Shown piece after piece: positions 11,263-23,275 of a stretch of 64,000 nt of DNA. Position 1 is the first letter of the stretch. Each line of letters begins with the position of its first letter. The notes under the pieces were generated by a model. That model was not told the DNA's origin. It searched no databases and saw nothing but the letters and a program-made list of their open reading frames with translations. This stretch comes from Todiramphus chloris collaris. Taxonomy: Eukaryota > Chordata > Aves > Coraciiformes > Alcedinidae. Both the position numbers and the translations under genes were made by a program. Location: contig JANVCC010000120.1 in the NCBI GenBank assembly GCA_025345505.1, positions 1,511,984 to 1,575,983 of the forward strand, in the 5' to 3' direction.

Positions 11263-12189
11263 AGCTGCTTTTAACAGGAGTGAATTTTTATTTTAATAGG
11301 AAAGAGAATCAATAAATCAGTCAATAAATGAATAAGCAAATGCAGAGAGCATTTCATCAGCACACAGTGATGCACAACCGCCCTGGCTTGAGCAGGGTAT
11401 TACAGTCATGTCACACCCCTACTGCCAAGGCTTCTCCAGGGCATCTCTAACCAGAACTGCCAATGGGAATGAATGTTGGCTCTGGTGCCTTCCTGATGCA
11501 TAAACTTCTAAATACATTTTTATTTTATTTGCTTTGTCTTCGACAAGGTGATGCTCCAGCCTTCACCCCATCGGGTGCATCCTACGAAACATCAGGCAGC
11601 CTTCTACTGAGAAGCTGCACCAGTCTCAGCTGAAGGCATCTGCCCCTTCTGGGTTTGTGAACAAAGAATATCAGATGGAAATAAAAAACAAAGATATATA
11701 TATATATATAAATACGAGGAGCAGCTCAGGCACTTGAGATAAAGTTGCTGTTAGCACTCTCTCTAACAAGGCTGCGTGTTTCTATCTCCAGGCATTGACC
11801 CTGTGAAAGCATTTTGAACACCAGTTACAATTTCATCTCCCAGTCAAGCTGTCCTCACTAAGCCAGGGGAGGGTCTGACCTCCTCTGACCTTCCACTGGG
11901 CATTCCTGGAAGACGGTGGCACTGCCAGACCCGCCGGGCAGCTCACCACACCAGCCACCCTCTCCAGACAGGGCAGGGCCTTCCTGCTTCTCCTTTCTCC
12001 TTCAGTCAAAGCTTGCAAAACCTCCTAGATGAAAAAAAAAAAAAATGATAAAAACCAAAAACCCTATTTTGGGTTGAAAACAACTTTGTAAATCACACAG
12101 CTAGCCCAGTGTGGAGAGGTCTGGCAAGGGTCCTTTGCAGTGACTCTGGCCGGGGCGATAACGCGCCCGCGCTCGGCTCTTTGATGATG
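11263..12189. other. Unique non-coding DNA
   Basis: No gene or repeat family recognised. An (AT)9 run lies at 11694-11711 and an A13 run at about 12032-12044. Composition is otherwise ordinary. Confidence 0.6.
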
Positions 12190-12302
12190 CTGCAGTGGGT
12201 TCCTGCAGTGGGTTCCTGCAGTGGGTTCCTGCAGTGNNNNNNNNNNCTGCAGTGGGTTCCTGCAGTGGGTTCCTGCAGTGGGTTCCTGCAGTGGGTTCCT
12301 CC
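12190..12302 (+). repeat. 13-bp minisatellite with assembly gap
   Basis: Tandem units of CTGCAGTGGGTTC, near perfect on both sides of ten Ns at 12237-12246. About three and a half units precede the gap and four follow it. The round 10-N gap inside the array suggests the assembler could not size it, so the true copy number is unknown. Each unit carries a CTGCAG site. Because 13 is not a multiple of three and no phase contains a stop, all six frames stay open, which creates false frames on both strands between about 12064 and 12453. Confidence 0.95.
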
Positions 12303-15300
12303 CTTTCCCCCCACCAGTGCTGCAGCCCAAGCAGACATGCAGGACAAGATGCAGCCAATTCAAGGAGCACCCGAGAGCAGCAAGGGTCTGGAGTCAGGAG
12401 CTGAGAACAGGTACCAGCAAAGCTGCAGCTCTCGGGAGGTAGCACAGCACTGAGGGAGTGGATTTCTGGCCTGGCTCTTCACCCACTCAGAATTAAAACC
12501 CGTAAAATCCACCATTTCTGTGTTATTTCACCCTGCTGACAGGAAAGAGCTGGAAAGGGCCATTGCTTCTGAGCTTAATTACATCCGATGCTTCTAAGGG
12601 TGAGGGAAAAGAGCACTTCATGAGCCAAAACCAAAAAAGTTAATATATTATCCTGCAGCAAGAATGCAGCATCTTCAAAGCCTCAGAGCTTTCCCTCCCC
12701 GCACCCTCAAGTGTGAAATCAGAGAGCTTTTTTTTTCTTTCTTTTTTTTTTTTTTTTTCTTTGCCTCTGTAATGCTTTCTGCTCATTTCCTGCCTGGCTT
12801 CATACTCTTACAACAATGAATCAGGATTAATTAACATCAATGTAGAGATTAAGATCATGCCCAACCAGGACTTTTGCTGTCATCTTCTAGGGAATTAAAC
12901 TAAAGCCCATGTGATGACAGACTGACCACCCTGCCAGGCTGGACCGACTCTTGTCCACCCCTGGGTGAATCCTTGCACACATCTCTCTTGCTTTGGGGAA
13001 GCTCAGACAATCTCCCCGGGCTGGTTCTTTGTTTCCCACGAACCTCTTCTAAACTCACCATCACCCTTTATTTTCACATTCCCAAGGCAAGAAGCCTGAA
13101 GCTGTGGCCTGAGGAGAACGAGATGCACACTTAGCATGAGGTACTACAAGCCATGAGCAAGTACAAAAAGGAAAACCAAGTTCAGCAGAGTTCTTTTCAG
13201 AGCTTTCAGTGCTCTGAAATCAGTGATTAGCAGCTGAGGAGAAAATTCCTCTGGACTGTCCTCCACACAGACACCTCTAACCCTGGGTAGGCTCCTAAGG
13301 TCACTCGTTATCAATTGAACTATGAACTTCCAGGCAGCTTTTTGTAAGACCCAACGGACCATAAGGTCTCATTTTTCTCATCTTCTGGGCATCTGCTCAG
13401 CAGGCTACTGCAGGTTCAAACCGAGCACGTTCAGCAAAACGATGGGATGCAATCCCATCAGTCACCTCCCTGTAGGGGACAGGACGTGCCTCCTCTGACA
13501 GGCAGCTCCAACCTCTCCAGCCTGGCAGGGATCCATGAAACTGCCTCTCCAGCCCTGACCATGCAGCACCAAACTACAGCTTCCCAAGCACGGTGATGTC
13601 TTGACTCGGAAGCCCTCGGGAGATCTGCAGCCTCCCCCCAACTTCCCAAGTTTTGGATACACATTAAAAACACAATGTTCTCAAAAGAAATCTGCTGTCA
13701 AGCGTGACACGGCGTGGATGGCAGTTTCTGCAGCTATTCATTCATCTTTCCCACCACCGTACCGACGGCGTATCGAGAACAACGGAAAAATTATTCATGT
13801 GGCACATTTCTGGCACTGCCTGGTTTTGTTTTACCTCAGTATGGTATTTTAGAAGTTGTTCAAGATGCTAAAAAGCATGGCCTTTGCCTTTAGAAAGCAG
13901 TAAGAGATGCGAAGAGAGTCACAGGTACGGGGAAGCGTCAGGCACTTTAATTTTCTGACACTCTGCAGAGGAGAAATACTCTGCCGAGCTGAGGGAAGTG
14001 GAGCGAGGCTGTGAACGCAGAATGAACCAGCAGCTCATGAGACTTAAGTTTAGGATGTAATCAGTCACAGAAAAGAGTGTAAAAAAAAAAACCCCAGAAT
14101 CTCTTTGCAGAACAGTGGCCTCCATCTGTGAGCAGAAGGCATCACACGGGCGGTTATTTCAGGAAAAAATAAGACGGCCAAACATATGCACTAATGACTC
14201 ATTAAGATAAAAATCTTCAATCTTCCTAGCAGTGCAAAATGAAAAACTCCACTTTCCAGCCTCTGAAGTGCAAATATCCAGGCTCCTCCCATAGAGCGAG
14301 CAAGCAGAACGTTCACACCACCCTTCCCACCGCCATCAGAGCAGAGATCACACCTCCTCCGGTACCCCGCGACGGGCTGCGCAGTCACACCGAGGTCCAG
14401 AGAAGAAGCCAGAACCTTCTGGGAGTTTAAGGCTTTAGCAGCCTGGTAACTCTACCCTATGTCAAGATGAGCTCTCTTGGTCCCAGCGTGGCCACCAGAA
14501 GCTCATCTCCACATCGGACACCCTGACATGCCCGTTTCTTCATCTCACCGGCCAAGAAGCTCCCACATATTAGCAATTTCTGTGCTACCGCTCACTTTCT
14601 CCAACCTCCTCATCTGGAGGCCAACACAGAGGTGGAACCTCCAGGGCAGCATCCAAGACTAATTGCCATGTTCAAATTCTCATTCAGTTCTCAAGCGCTC
14701 ACGTTGCAGACCCAATTTGTACAAAGCACAGCTAGGGAGGGGTTGGGTTTTTTGGTTTTTTTTTTTGCTTTATTTAAAAAAAAACAAAACAAGAGTAAAA
14801 AAAACCCCGAAAAACAGTGGCAATTCTCTTCTGCACACAGAAGCTCTGCTGCACTTTTGCTGGATGACACACCAAAGAACCACAACTGCACAGCCCAAAG
14901 GAGACAAACGGCTGATGCAAACGGAAAACAATGCAGCAAAAGGAAGTCATTCTGTCAGGCAATTACTTTGTTCTTTCAGGGGCTTTTTGGGGTATCTTCT
15001 TTCCATAGCAAGTTTCCACTACAGTTATTTAAATGAAACGCGTGTATATTTTTGTCCTCAAACCTGTGAGGCTGCGTAGCAGGAGCTCTGCTGAACCTCA
15101 GCAAAACAACACAGGGCTGTGCACAGGTCCAGGTTTCTTGGTCAGAAACACAGGAGAAAACACAAGGAATGGCCCAAAAGAATTAGCGAGTTATTTTCTT
15201 AAACTAAAACCTGCAAAGACCTCAAGATATCATTCGGCAAAGCCACTGGATATGTTCTTAGGTGGGTCAAAACTGTCTGCAAGCACGGGAAAAGTGAGAG

Positions 15301-15326
15301 TGCAAAGGTGCCTACACAGGCACCTA
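12303..15326. other. Unique non-coding DNA
   Basis: No exon or repeat family recognised. There is a T-rich tract at 12728-12763 and a T/A low-complexity stretch at about 14748-14810. The block at 13740-13860 (CG dinucleotides, then AT-rich) may be constrained, but I see nothing specific. Confidence 0.55.
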
Positions 15327-15560
15327 GAATCACAGAATGGTGGGGGGTGGGAGCTCTGGAGATGATGGAGTCCAACCCCCTGCCAGAGCAGGGTCACCCA
15401 GGGCAGCCCACACAGGAACAGAGCCAGGGGGGGCTGGAAAGGCTCCAGAGAAGGAGACTCCACAGCCTCTCTGGGCAGCCTGGGCCAGGCTCTGGCACTG
15501 GAACAGGGAAGTTTTTCCTCCTGTTGAGGTGGAACACATCTTTAGAGGTCCCAACACAAA
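15327..15560 (-). mobile_element. CR1 LINE 3' fragment
   Basis: The tail 'aatcacagaatggtgggg' is at the left, followed by 'gctctggagatgatggagtccaacc' and 'ggagactccacagcctctctgggcagcctgggcc' blocks, ending near 'gaggtggaacac'. The 3' hairpin is CCCTGC-CAGA-GCAGGG at about 15379-15394. It belongs to the same subfamily as 21663-22160. Confidence 0.92.
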
Positions 15561-18500
15561 ACATTCTGTGATCTTCATGGGATGGGGCAAAACATAGAAA
15601 GGAAAGAGCTAAATGCACCTTAGGAAACCCCTCCAGCACGAGCCATCCCATCACTCGCAACCCCTCAAGGCTGGCCAAACATCCTCCCAGTACCCAGCTG
15701 GAAACGCTCCTCTGCAGGATGCAGATCTGCGCTACCATCGCCTCATTTTGGGGCTCCAGCGGACTCAGGCGTGGGGGAAATAACAGGGAGGAAGAGGAGG
15801 ACAGCCTGGGGCAGAGCTACAAACCTGAGCCTGAACCTCTAAGTGATTTTGGGGACGTCTGTGCCACCCTGCGATGCCCGCCAGCCTTCCCCCCGAGCGT
15901 GCAGATGGCTGGGTACTAAAGCAGCTTTTGCTTCCCGGCCCCGCGCAGCAATGCAGTGGCAGGAACAGGGCATGGAAAAGACCCTTTCTGCAGGAAGATT
16001 TACAATCCACCTTTAAACCCTCTAAAGGGGTTAAATAACGTGGCGAGCACGGGTTTCTTGTGGAAAAATGACTCACAGGAAGGATGGCAACAATGCACCG
16101 CTATAAAATATTAAACATAATAGGTCTCTCTGCCTCGGACTGAAAGAATAAAAAACAAGGTAAGTGGACCTGCGTTTTTCTCCTGGTTCTCAAAGTCACT
16201 AATGGCCCTCTGGGTCTGGGAACAGATGTCAACAGCATACTGCAGGTACCGCAATTTACTCGCTGCAAATTAGTGCCTGGCATTTAATTAAAATTTTATT
16301 GTGGCGATTCCCATCAGCTCTCTCCGCAGCACCGAATGGAACAGACTGGAGGGAAAAGTGGATCTTTCGGAGCAGAGGAGCCCAGTTCATCGATAAAATA
16401 CTGTAGCTCTGAAAGAGGAAAAGAAAGTGTGTGGCAAGAGGCTTGGTTGTCTGATGTGTTTTCCCTGCACAGCAGCCCCCAAGTGCTGTTCCTGGCACCC
16501 ACGCCTGATCTGAACCACTATGAAGTCGGCTGTGGGACCAGTCCAGCATGTGGGTGGTCTTTTTTCTGCTTCATGGGTCGCACGGGGTCCCTTTTGGAGC
16601 TGAGGATGGAAGAACCAGACTCAACAGGTCACTTGTCCAGCTCTGAAGGAAAGCACTTGGACTACAGAAAGCTCCTTAGTGGCTGTTCCACTTCCCCTGT
16701 CACAGACCCTCTAGGAATAACCTCAACCTGGAGGGAAGATCTGTCCATCCAATAAAAACACCTCAATGTTTTGTGGTTTTTCGTTCCCCTACAATGACAA
16801 ATGACCATTCTTGCTCCCAGTATAGAAGCTGGAGCCACTGGGGAGCTGGAGGGACCCAGTGCTTTCAGTGGATGAAGCAAAGGCACCCTGTCTGCTCAGT
16901 CCCAGCCTGCTGATCTGTGCACGTCACCGTGTCCAGACCTCATGCTCCTGTCCAGCCCCCAGCTGAAACTACACAAGATCACATTTTCTCCTGTCCTGCA
17001 CATTTTTCTGGTGACTTCTATAAAAGCCAGTATCAACATGCACAATTGTAGGAGACTCAGCACCTCTGGGTCTCACACACAAGTTCCCATCTATCCCAGA
17101 AGCTCTGGCAATGGTTGGGTGTGCAGAGATCCTGTAAGTGCCCCTGGTTGTAAGAGAAGAAGAAAATCCCACAGGTAACTCATGAGGTATCTCCTCCTGG
17201 AGATGCATATATCACATATACAGGGACCCCAAATCCACGAGCAAAACAACACAGCCAAGGAAGGAAATGGTCACATCCATGCTCGATTATCCTAAACCTC
17301 AATGTCTTGCTACCAGCTGAGGCCACTCGTGATCCTTCAAAAAAAAAATGGGCTGTGGGGTGGGGAGAAGGCAAAAAACAACACAAAAACATCCTCAGCT
17401 CCTTGTGCATTTAGAAGAGCTGTCCCCTGATACCCGCAGACATCTGCTGGCAGCCCTGAAGCACAAGACCTGAGGAGAGCAGAGTTTTCACGCTGAGCTC
17501 CAGGTGATGCAGGATGCGAAGAAAAACAATGGCAACGCCTCTCTGTCCACAACTGGAGGAAAAAGAGGCTTATGCACACAGCAGCTCCAGGGTCAGGACG
17601 GATTAACACCATCATCTGCCCTACAGCTCACAGTACTGGGGAAAACACAGCTCTTTGGGCTTAAAACTAAAGGTCTCTGAAGACCTGAAATACCCAGGGG
17701 CAAAGGAGATATCAGCACCGTTCCGGAGTCTCAGGGGTTAACACGGGCACAGCTGAGCTGCTCTAAACAAAACTGCAAAACCTCCCCTGCTAAAGGTATC
17801 TGTTGATGCTTCACCTCCCCGAGCAACTGCTCTGGGAAGTCAGGGGAGACAGAGCTAGAATGATGGATGCAAAATTAAAAGCTCAATAAATAATTAACCG
17901 CTGAGGTCATCAAATTGTACGAATCTGTCCATCTCGCTCTCCACTCTCCTGCTAATCAGAGAAGTCTCTGTTTCAACGGTGGCTGAAGTGGTCCTGGAAG
18001 AACCATAATTTCTGCACCCACGGCCACGGAGCTTGTACTGGGTGCCGTATAAATCGATAGCAATAAATCATCTGCTGAGCGCTGTAAAGACTTGAAGAGT
18101 GTTAAGCAAAGCGAATGCCTCCAGAGACCCCAAAATAAAGTGAGAGGCGAGTTTGAGTAACTTAGTGAGGCAATTATTAAAATGCATAATCACAAACCAT
18201 CAAATATGTATAGGATAGACAAAACCTCCTTTCCTCTTTCCGGCAGCAGCCTCTCCACAAGTGCCAAGGAGAAGGAACACTCTTCAGTACCAGAAATAAA
18301 GCACAGGGCACACAGGAAAGCCAGCAAACCTACCTCCCCACCCAGCCACGATGCCCCCTTCTCTTCCCCCTGCCTCTCCCATTGAGTGTTGCCTTCAGTG
18401 GTGACCTCCCCTCAAGCTGGGACCACGCAGCCAGTTTTTCCAACTTATCTGCAATTTCCAGTACGCAGTGGTGTTATTCTGATGCTAACGAGGCGGTTAA

Positions 18501-21500
18501 CGATGATGAACATGAATGCCCAGAATGGAAGAGGTTTATCCCAGTGCCCAGAATGGAAGAGGTTTATGCCATGGTTGGTGTGTTCCAAGGCTCGTGGCAT
18601 CCTCCAGAGACAGGCTGTGTAGCGAGGGGAGCTGGTGTGATCCAGTGTGGCACGTCCTGGCGTTGCCACCAGCAGCTCTGGCACGATCCAGTCTCTGGAC
18701 TGGGTCAGATCAGCTGCTTAGCCAGGAATAATGGCACCCCTCCCAGTACGTGAAGCACGAACGGAGGAGACATAGTAGGTTTATTCCTACATCTAAGGAG
18801 GAATTAGGGAAATTTAACAGCTCAAACCGTGGTTTGTTGAGGGTTGGTGGTTGCTGTTCGCACAAAATGCCAGCGCTTCACAGCCTGGCACAAGTGCTCA
18901 GCACCTCTCTGCTTTGTGCTGCACCTACAGACTGAGTTTCAAAAGTTCTCCAGAAGGTTCCTCCCCAGTTGTGAACAGTGTTGTCACCGTATCCATGCAG
19001 AAATGTCACGTTATCTGTGAGGAGTACCAGGCTACCTGGTTAAGCACAGCCCGTGCACATCATGCTATTACTGTCTAATACATTCCAGTAAAAGCAGACT
19101 GCCCAGCTCTCAGGGGGAGCTGGCAGCAGATGAAGGTCCTCACCGCTGCCTTTGGACAGGGGACAAAACCAGCCTTGTGCCCATGGGCTGCACGGCCCGG
19201 GAGGTGCCCACTCCAGATGTGCACCATCCCCTCCCAGCAGTTACATACCATGGGCTTTACTCCTCGGATCCCACCTGCCCTCCAGGAGACCTTCACTGCA
19301 GGCAAAGGTGCGGCACAGAAACCCCAGAGCCAGGGTGAGGTCCCCAGAGCAGGCTCCTGGCTGGAGGTGGCTCTCCACTGGTCCAGAGGGTCTCCCACCC
19401 GCAGTCCTCCCCCCACGCCACGGCACACAGCAGAGGGATGCTCCCGCATCTTGGCGCATTGGCATCCCAAATTGGCAACCCAAATCCCACTCATTGTGGC
19501 CACAGTAGAGTAGGACACCCATAAATGCATCTAGAAAGCCGCCCTTGCAATAAATGACCTGCATCTGGAACTTCTATTTCCCTAAGACAGGGCCCAGACC
19601 ATCACTACTCTGCAGGCAGATTCCATCTATCTTAAAACTCTTTTTTCCCCCTCTTCAAAAGAAAATCTGACTTCTTTTTTCCCCCCTGAAACACCACCAG
19701 AGTCCAAACACCAAAACGCCCCGAGTGCTCTTCTCTGCCATTTCAATGTAGCTGTTTCTTGACTCCCTTAGAAACAGAGCTGGTAAAAATCTCCTGAAAA
19801 CACTGTTCCCTGTTAAAGTGAGCCCTTATGAAACCAGTATCACAGCCACTTGCTTAATGTATTTCTCCCTAGAAGAACTTACAGTATTTCCTTGATGAAC
19901 CCCCAAGCCTAACAGTTTCCACAGTGATTACAGAAAAAGCAGCGGTGCCAGAAATAACACTGGATGCTAACTGGAAAACATCCCCTGTGCTGGCTCTCTC
20001 ACCCCCCCCAACCCCCCAGCGAGAGCAACTGGGCTCACTGGGGACAATTCCCCGTGGTGACAACCCAAGCACTGAGTAGCCACCCCAGTGCAAACGCAAA
20101 CGGAGATGGAAATTGAGTCCAAATACCACTTTTGTAAGTAGGGGTGTTGGTGAGGGCACGTGGGCAGGTACCCCCTACACACAGGCGTGCCACAGCCTAC
20201 CCCTGAGCAGAGACAACCTGGGACCATATTCCAAAAGCAGCTTCCCCAGGACGATATCCAAACCAGCTCACGTCGAAAGCTGGGACACAAGGGCCACCCC
20301 AGATGATGCACCCTGCATTTTAGCTCTGACACAGACCTGGTGCCAAAGCAGCAATGAAAACCAGCGAGGATCAGCGCTTCTCTAGCCTGCCCCTGCCCTC
20401 AGCACTCACATTCACTCGGTGATCTGACTCCCCTTTTAGTCACCAAAAGAGAGCCTTTCAGCAAACACCTTTCCAAAGCTATTTTCCGCAACAAGTGCCC
20501 TCACCAGCTTCCAAATCTTTCCTAGGTTATTGCTCTCAAGAAACGAACAAAATTAACTTGGTTTGGGTGTTTTGTTTCTAAACCTGAGCTTTTTGCTCAC
20601 CGCCAAGGCACCAGTTCCTGCCCTCCTCCCACACCCTTCATAAGCATCTTCTCAGCTCTCAGTCCCCGTGTCCTTCCAGAGTCCTCAGCAGCCTTCCTTT
20701 CACCCGGGAAGAACTCAGTACACTCACCCGTCTGAAAAAGGACCACGTTTACTCCCTTGATCTGCACGAGAAATTATTAAAGCCCACGAGCATCCTGCTG
20801 GTCAGTTAGGAAGGCATCACTCTTATTTAAGACGCCAAAAATGGGTTCAAAAAGGAAAAAAACCCACAACCCTACACAACGACACACAGCTTTGGGGTTT
20901 TTGCAAGAGGTTTGGTGCTTGACACCGCTGACCCACCCACGACCGGAGGCCGGATACAGCCCTGGCCGCCAGCAAAGATTTATTTCCAGTTCGGAAAGAA
21001 AATGGGATTTGTGGATTTCTGTTGTATTCCCGGATTCACGACACCCGTTTGCTTCAACCACGGGTAACTGCTGGTTTCCCCGCGGTGAGAAAGCACCCGG
21101 AGCTCCCAAGGAACTCCAAATCCTGCCTCGTGTGACTATGAACACAAAGGATTCTCCAAGTGCAGCCAATGCCCCGGGATGGAGGACAGCTTGGAACAGG
21201 ACGGTGGCAGGACCAGCGTCCAGGGCAACGAGGCACAGAACCAAGAAGCAACCGTGTGCCATGGAGACCGTCGGGCAACCAACACCTCAGCTGGGACTTG
21301 CCCTTGAACTCCTTGAAAGTCCTCAAACCTGCAGCATGCACAATAAAACCAACGCCGTCGGCTTTTCTTTTTCTTCCTCTTCTTTTTTTTTGCTTCAGCA
21401 GGGAAAAAAGAAAAAGAGCACAGTACTGCCTTTGGGTTGTGAAAAAGCCCTCCAGTTTGGCAGCAATGGTTTTCTCCTGCCTCGCTGTGCTCTTTCTGAG

Positions 21501-21662
21501 CAGCAACCGGCGCCGGTCAAAGCAGGGCTGGGTTTTCACAACTGCTCCAGGAATTCAGAAGGAGTTCAGTAAACTCATCAGGCAGGGAGTCACTATTGGG
21601 GGATGCTATCAGAGGTGAAGATCCAGCCCGTGCTCATCGGGTGCGAGGAAGAACTCTGGAGA
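15561..21662. other. Six kilobases of unique non-coding DNA
   Basis: No convincing exon. The longest frame in the window outside CR1 and the CpG island (20841-21572, plus, 243 codons) shows no domain. Part of it (about 21362-21420) is a T-rich then A-rich low-complexity run, so I treat it as chance. AT-rich blocks at about 16230-16330 and 17860-18190 look like conserved non-coding sequence in style. A 28-bp tandem duplication lies at 18517-18569. Confidence 0.55.
18517..18569 (+). repeat. 28-bp tandem duplication
   Basis: 'tgcccagaatggaagagg' followed by 'tttat' occurs at 18517 and again at 18545, giving a period of 28. The copies are nearly identical, so the duplication is recent or slippage-prone. 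No functional reading is evident. Confidence 0.85.
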
Positions 21663-22160
21663 TTCTCATAGGATCACAGAATGGCTGGAGTTGGAATCAC
21701 AGAATGGTGGGGTTGGGAGGGAGCTCTGGAGATCATGGAGTCCAACCCCCCTGCCAGAGCAGGGTCACCCAGGGCAGCCCACACAGGAACAGAGCCAGGG
21801 GGGCTGGAAAGGCTCCAGAGAAGGAGACTCCACAGCCTCACTGGGCAGCCTGGGCCAGGCTCTGGCACTTTCACAATAAAGAAGTTCCTCCTCATGTTGA
21901 GGTGGAACCTTCTATGCTCAAGTTTATACCCATTGTTCCTTGGCCTATTGGTGGGCACTACAGAAGAGCCTGGCCCCTTCCATTTGACACCCACCCTTCA
22001 GGTATTTATAGACATTAATCAGATGCCCTCTCAGCCTTCTCTCAAGACTAAACAGCCCCAGTTCCCTCAGTCTTTCCTCATAGGGGAGATGCTCAAGTCC
22101 CTTGATCATCCTCATAGCTCTCTGCTGGACTTTTTCCAGTAGATCCCTGTCTCTCTTAAA
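21663..22160 (-). mobile_element. CR1 LINE 3' copy with doubled tail
   Basis: The left end carries two successive tail units: 'atcacagaatggctggagttgg' pattern at 21673, then 'aatcacagaatggtggggttgg' pattern at 21695. The full 3' region follows, to 'ctctgctggactttttccag' and 'ctgtctctcttaaactgg' near 22160, where it stops abruptly against a plus-strand CR1. The hairpin CCCTGC-CAGA-GCAGGG lies near 21750-21766. Confidence 0.93.
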
Positions 22161-22162
22161 CT

Positions 22163-23171
22163 GGAAGGGACCTTGAAGTCCAGATGGGGAGCAGTGACAA
22201 GTGGTGTCCCTCAGGGGTCCTTACTGGGACGTGCACTGTTTAATATCTTTATCAATGACATAGGCAGTGAGATCGAGTGCACCACCGGCAAGTCTGCAGA
22301 TGATCCCAAGCTGAGTGGTGCTGTCCATACGCCAGAGGGATGGGATATCATCCAGAGGGACCTGGACAAGCTGGAAAGGTTAGACCAGGCGAACCACATG
22401 AGGTTCAACAAGAGCAAGTGCAGGGTCCTACACCTGGGCCAGAACAATCCTCACCATCAATCCAGGCTGGGGGATGAGGGGGCAGAGAGCAGCCCTGCAG
22501 AAAAGGGCTTGTGGGTGCTGGTGGATGAGCAGCTGGCCACGAGCAGCCAGTGCTGGCTGGCCCAGAAGGCCAATCGCATCCTGGGCTGCCTCAAAAGCAG
22601 CGTGGCCAGCAGATGGAGAGAGGGGATCCTGCCACCTTCCTGTGCCCTGGTGAGACCTCACCTGCAGCACTGGTCCAGTTCTGGAGCCCTCGGGACAGGA
22701 GGGACATGGACCTGATGGATCGGGGCTGTGGGGGTCCAGGAAAATGCTGGGAGGGCTGGAACCCCTCTGCTGCGAAGCCAGGCTGAGGGAGCTGGGGGTG
22801 TTCAGCCTGGAGAAGAGAAGGCTCCGGGGAGACCTCAGAGCCACCTCCCAGTACCTGGAGGGGCCGACAGGAAGGTGGGAAAGGGCCTGTTTACAAAGGC
22901 CTGTGGTGACAGGACGAGGGGCGATGGTGTAAACTAGAGAAGAGTGGATTGAGATTGGGTGTTAGAAACAAGCTCTTTACCACGAGGGTGGGGGAACTCT
23001 GGAACAGGTTTCCCGGGGAGGGAGTTGAGGCCCCATCCCTGGAGATATTCAGGGTGAGACTCAACGAGGCTCTGAGAAACCTGCTCTAGTTGAGGATGTC
23101 CCTGCAGGGGGTTGGACTAGATGACCTTTAGAGGTCCCTTCCAGCTCAAACCATTCTAAGATTCTATGATC
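22163..23171 (+). mobile_element. CR1 LINE, 1.0 kb copy with RT remnant
   Basis: The frame 22173-22715 reads the end of the CR1 reverse transcriptase. GVPQGS is intact (about 22203-22220). The FADD motif appears as SADD with both Asp codons kept (22299-22304), then the thumb region 'MRFNKSKC' and 'VASRWREGI'. The 3' region continues to the tail 'attctaagattctatgat' at about 23154-23171. The 5' end at 22163 meets the truncated 5' end of the minus-strand copy to its left. No start, endonuclease or fingers region is present, so it is inactive. Confidence 0.94.
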
Positions 23172-23275
23172 ATCTCGTTCCAACCCCCCAGCCATGGGCA
23201 GGGACACCTCCCACTAGAGCAGGTTGCTCAGAGCCTCATCCAGCCTGGGCTTAAACGCTTCCAGGGACGATTCTT
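23172..23275 (-). mobile_element. CR1 LINE tail fragment, tail-to-tail
   Basis: 'catctcgttccaaccccc' begins directly at the end of the previous element's tail, followed by 'gcagggacacctcccactagagcaggttgctcagagcc' in CR1 order on the minus strand. Only about 100 bp remains. The extreme tail octamers are shared with, or were lost into, the neighbouring copy. Confidence 0.85.

Noticed and set aside
12064..12453. Overlapping open frames on both strands across the minisatellite
   Set aside because: They are open only because the 13-bp unit lacks stops in every phase.
20841..21572. 243-codon plus-strand frame
   Set aside because: No domain, no splice context, composition unlike protein, and it includes a T-run/A-run translated as Phe/Ser then Lys. 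Treated as chance.
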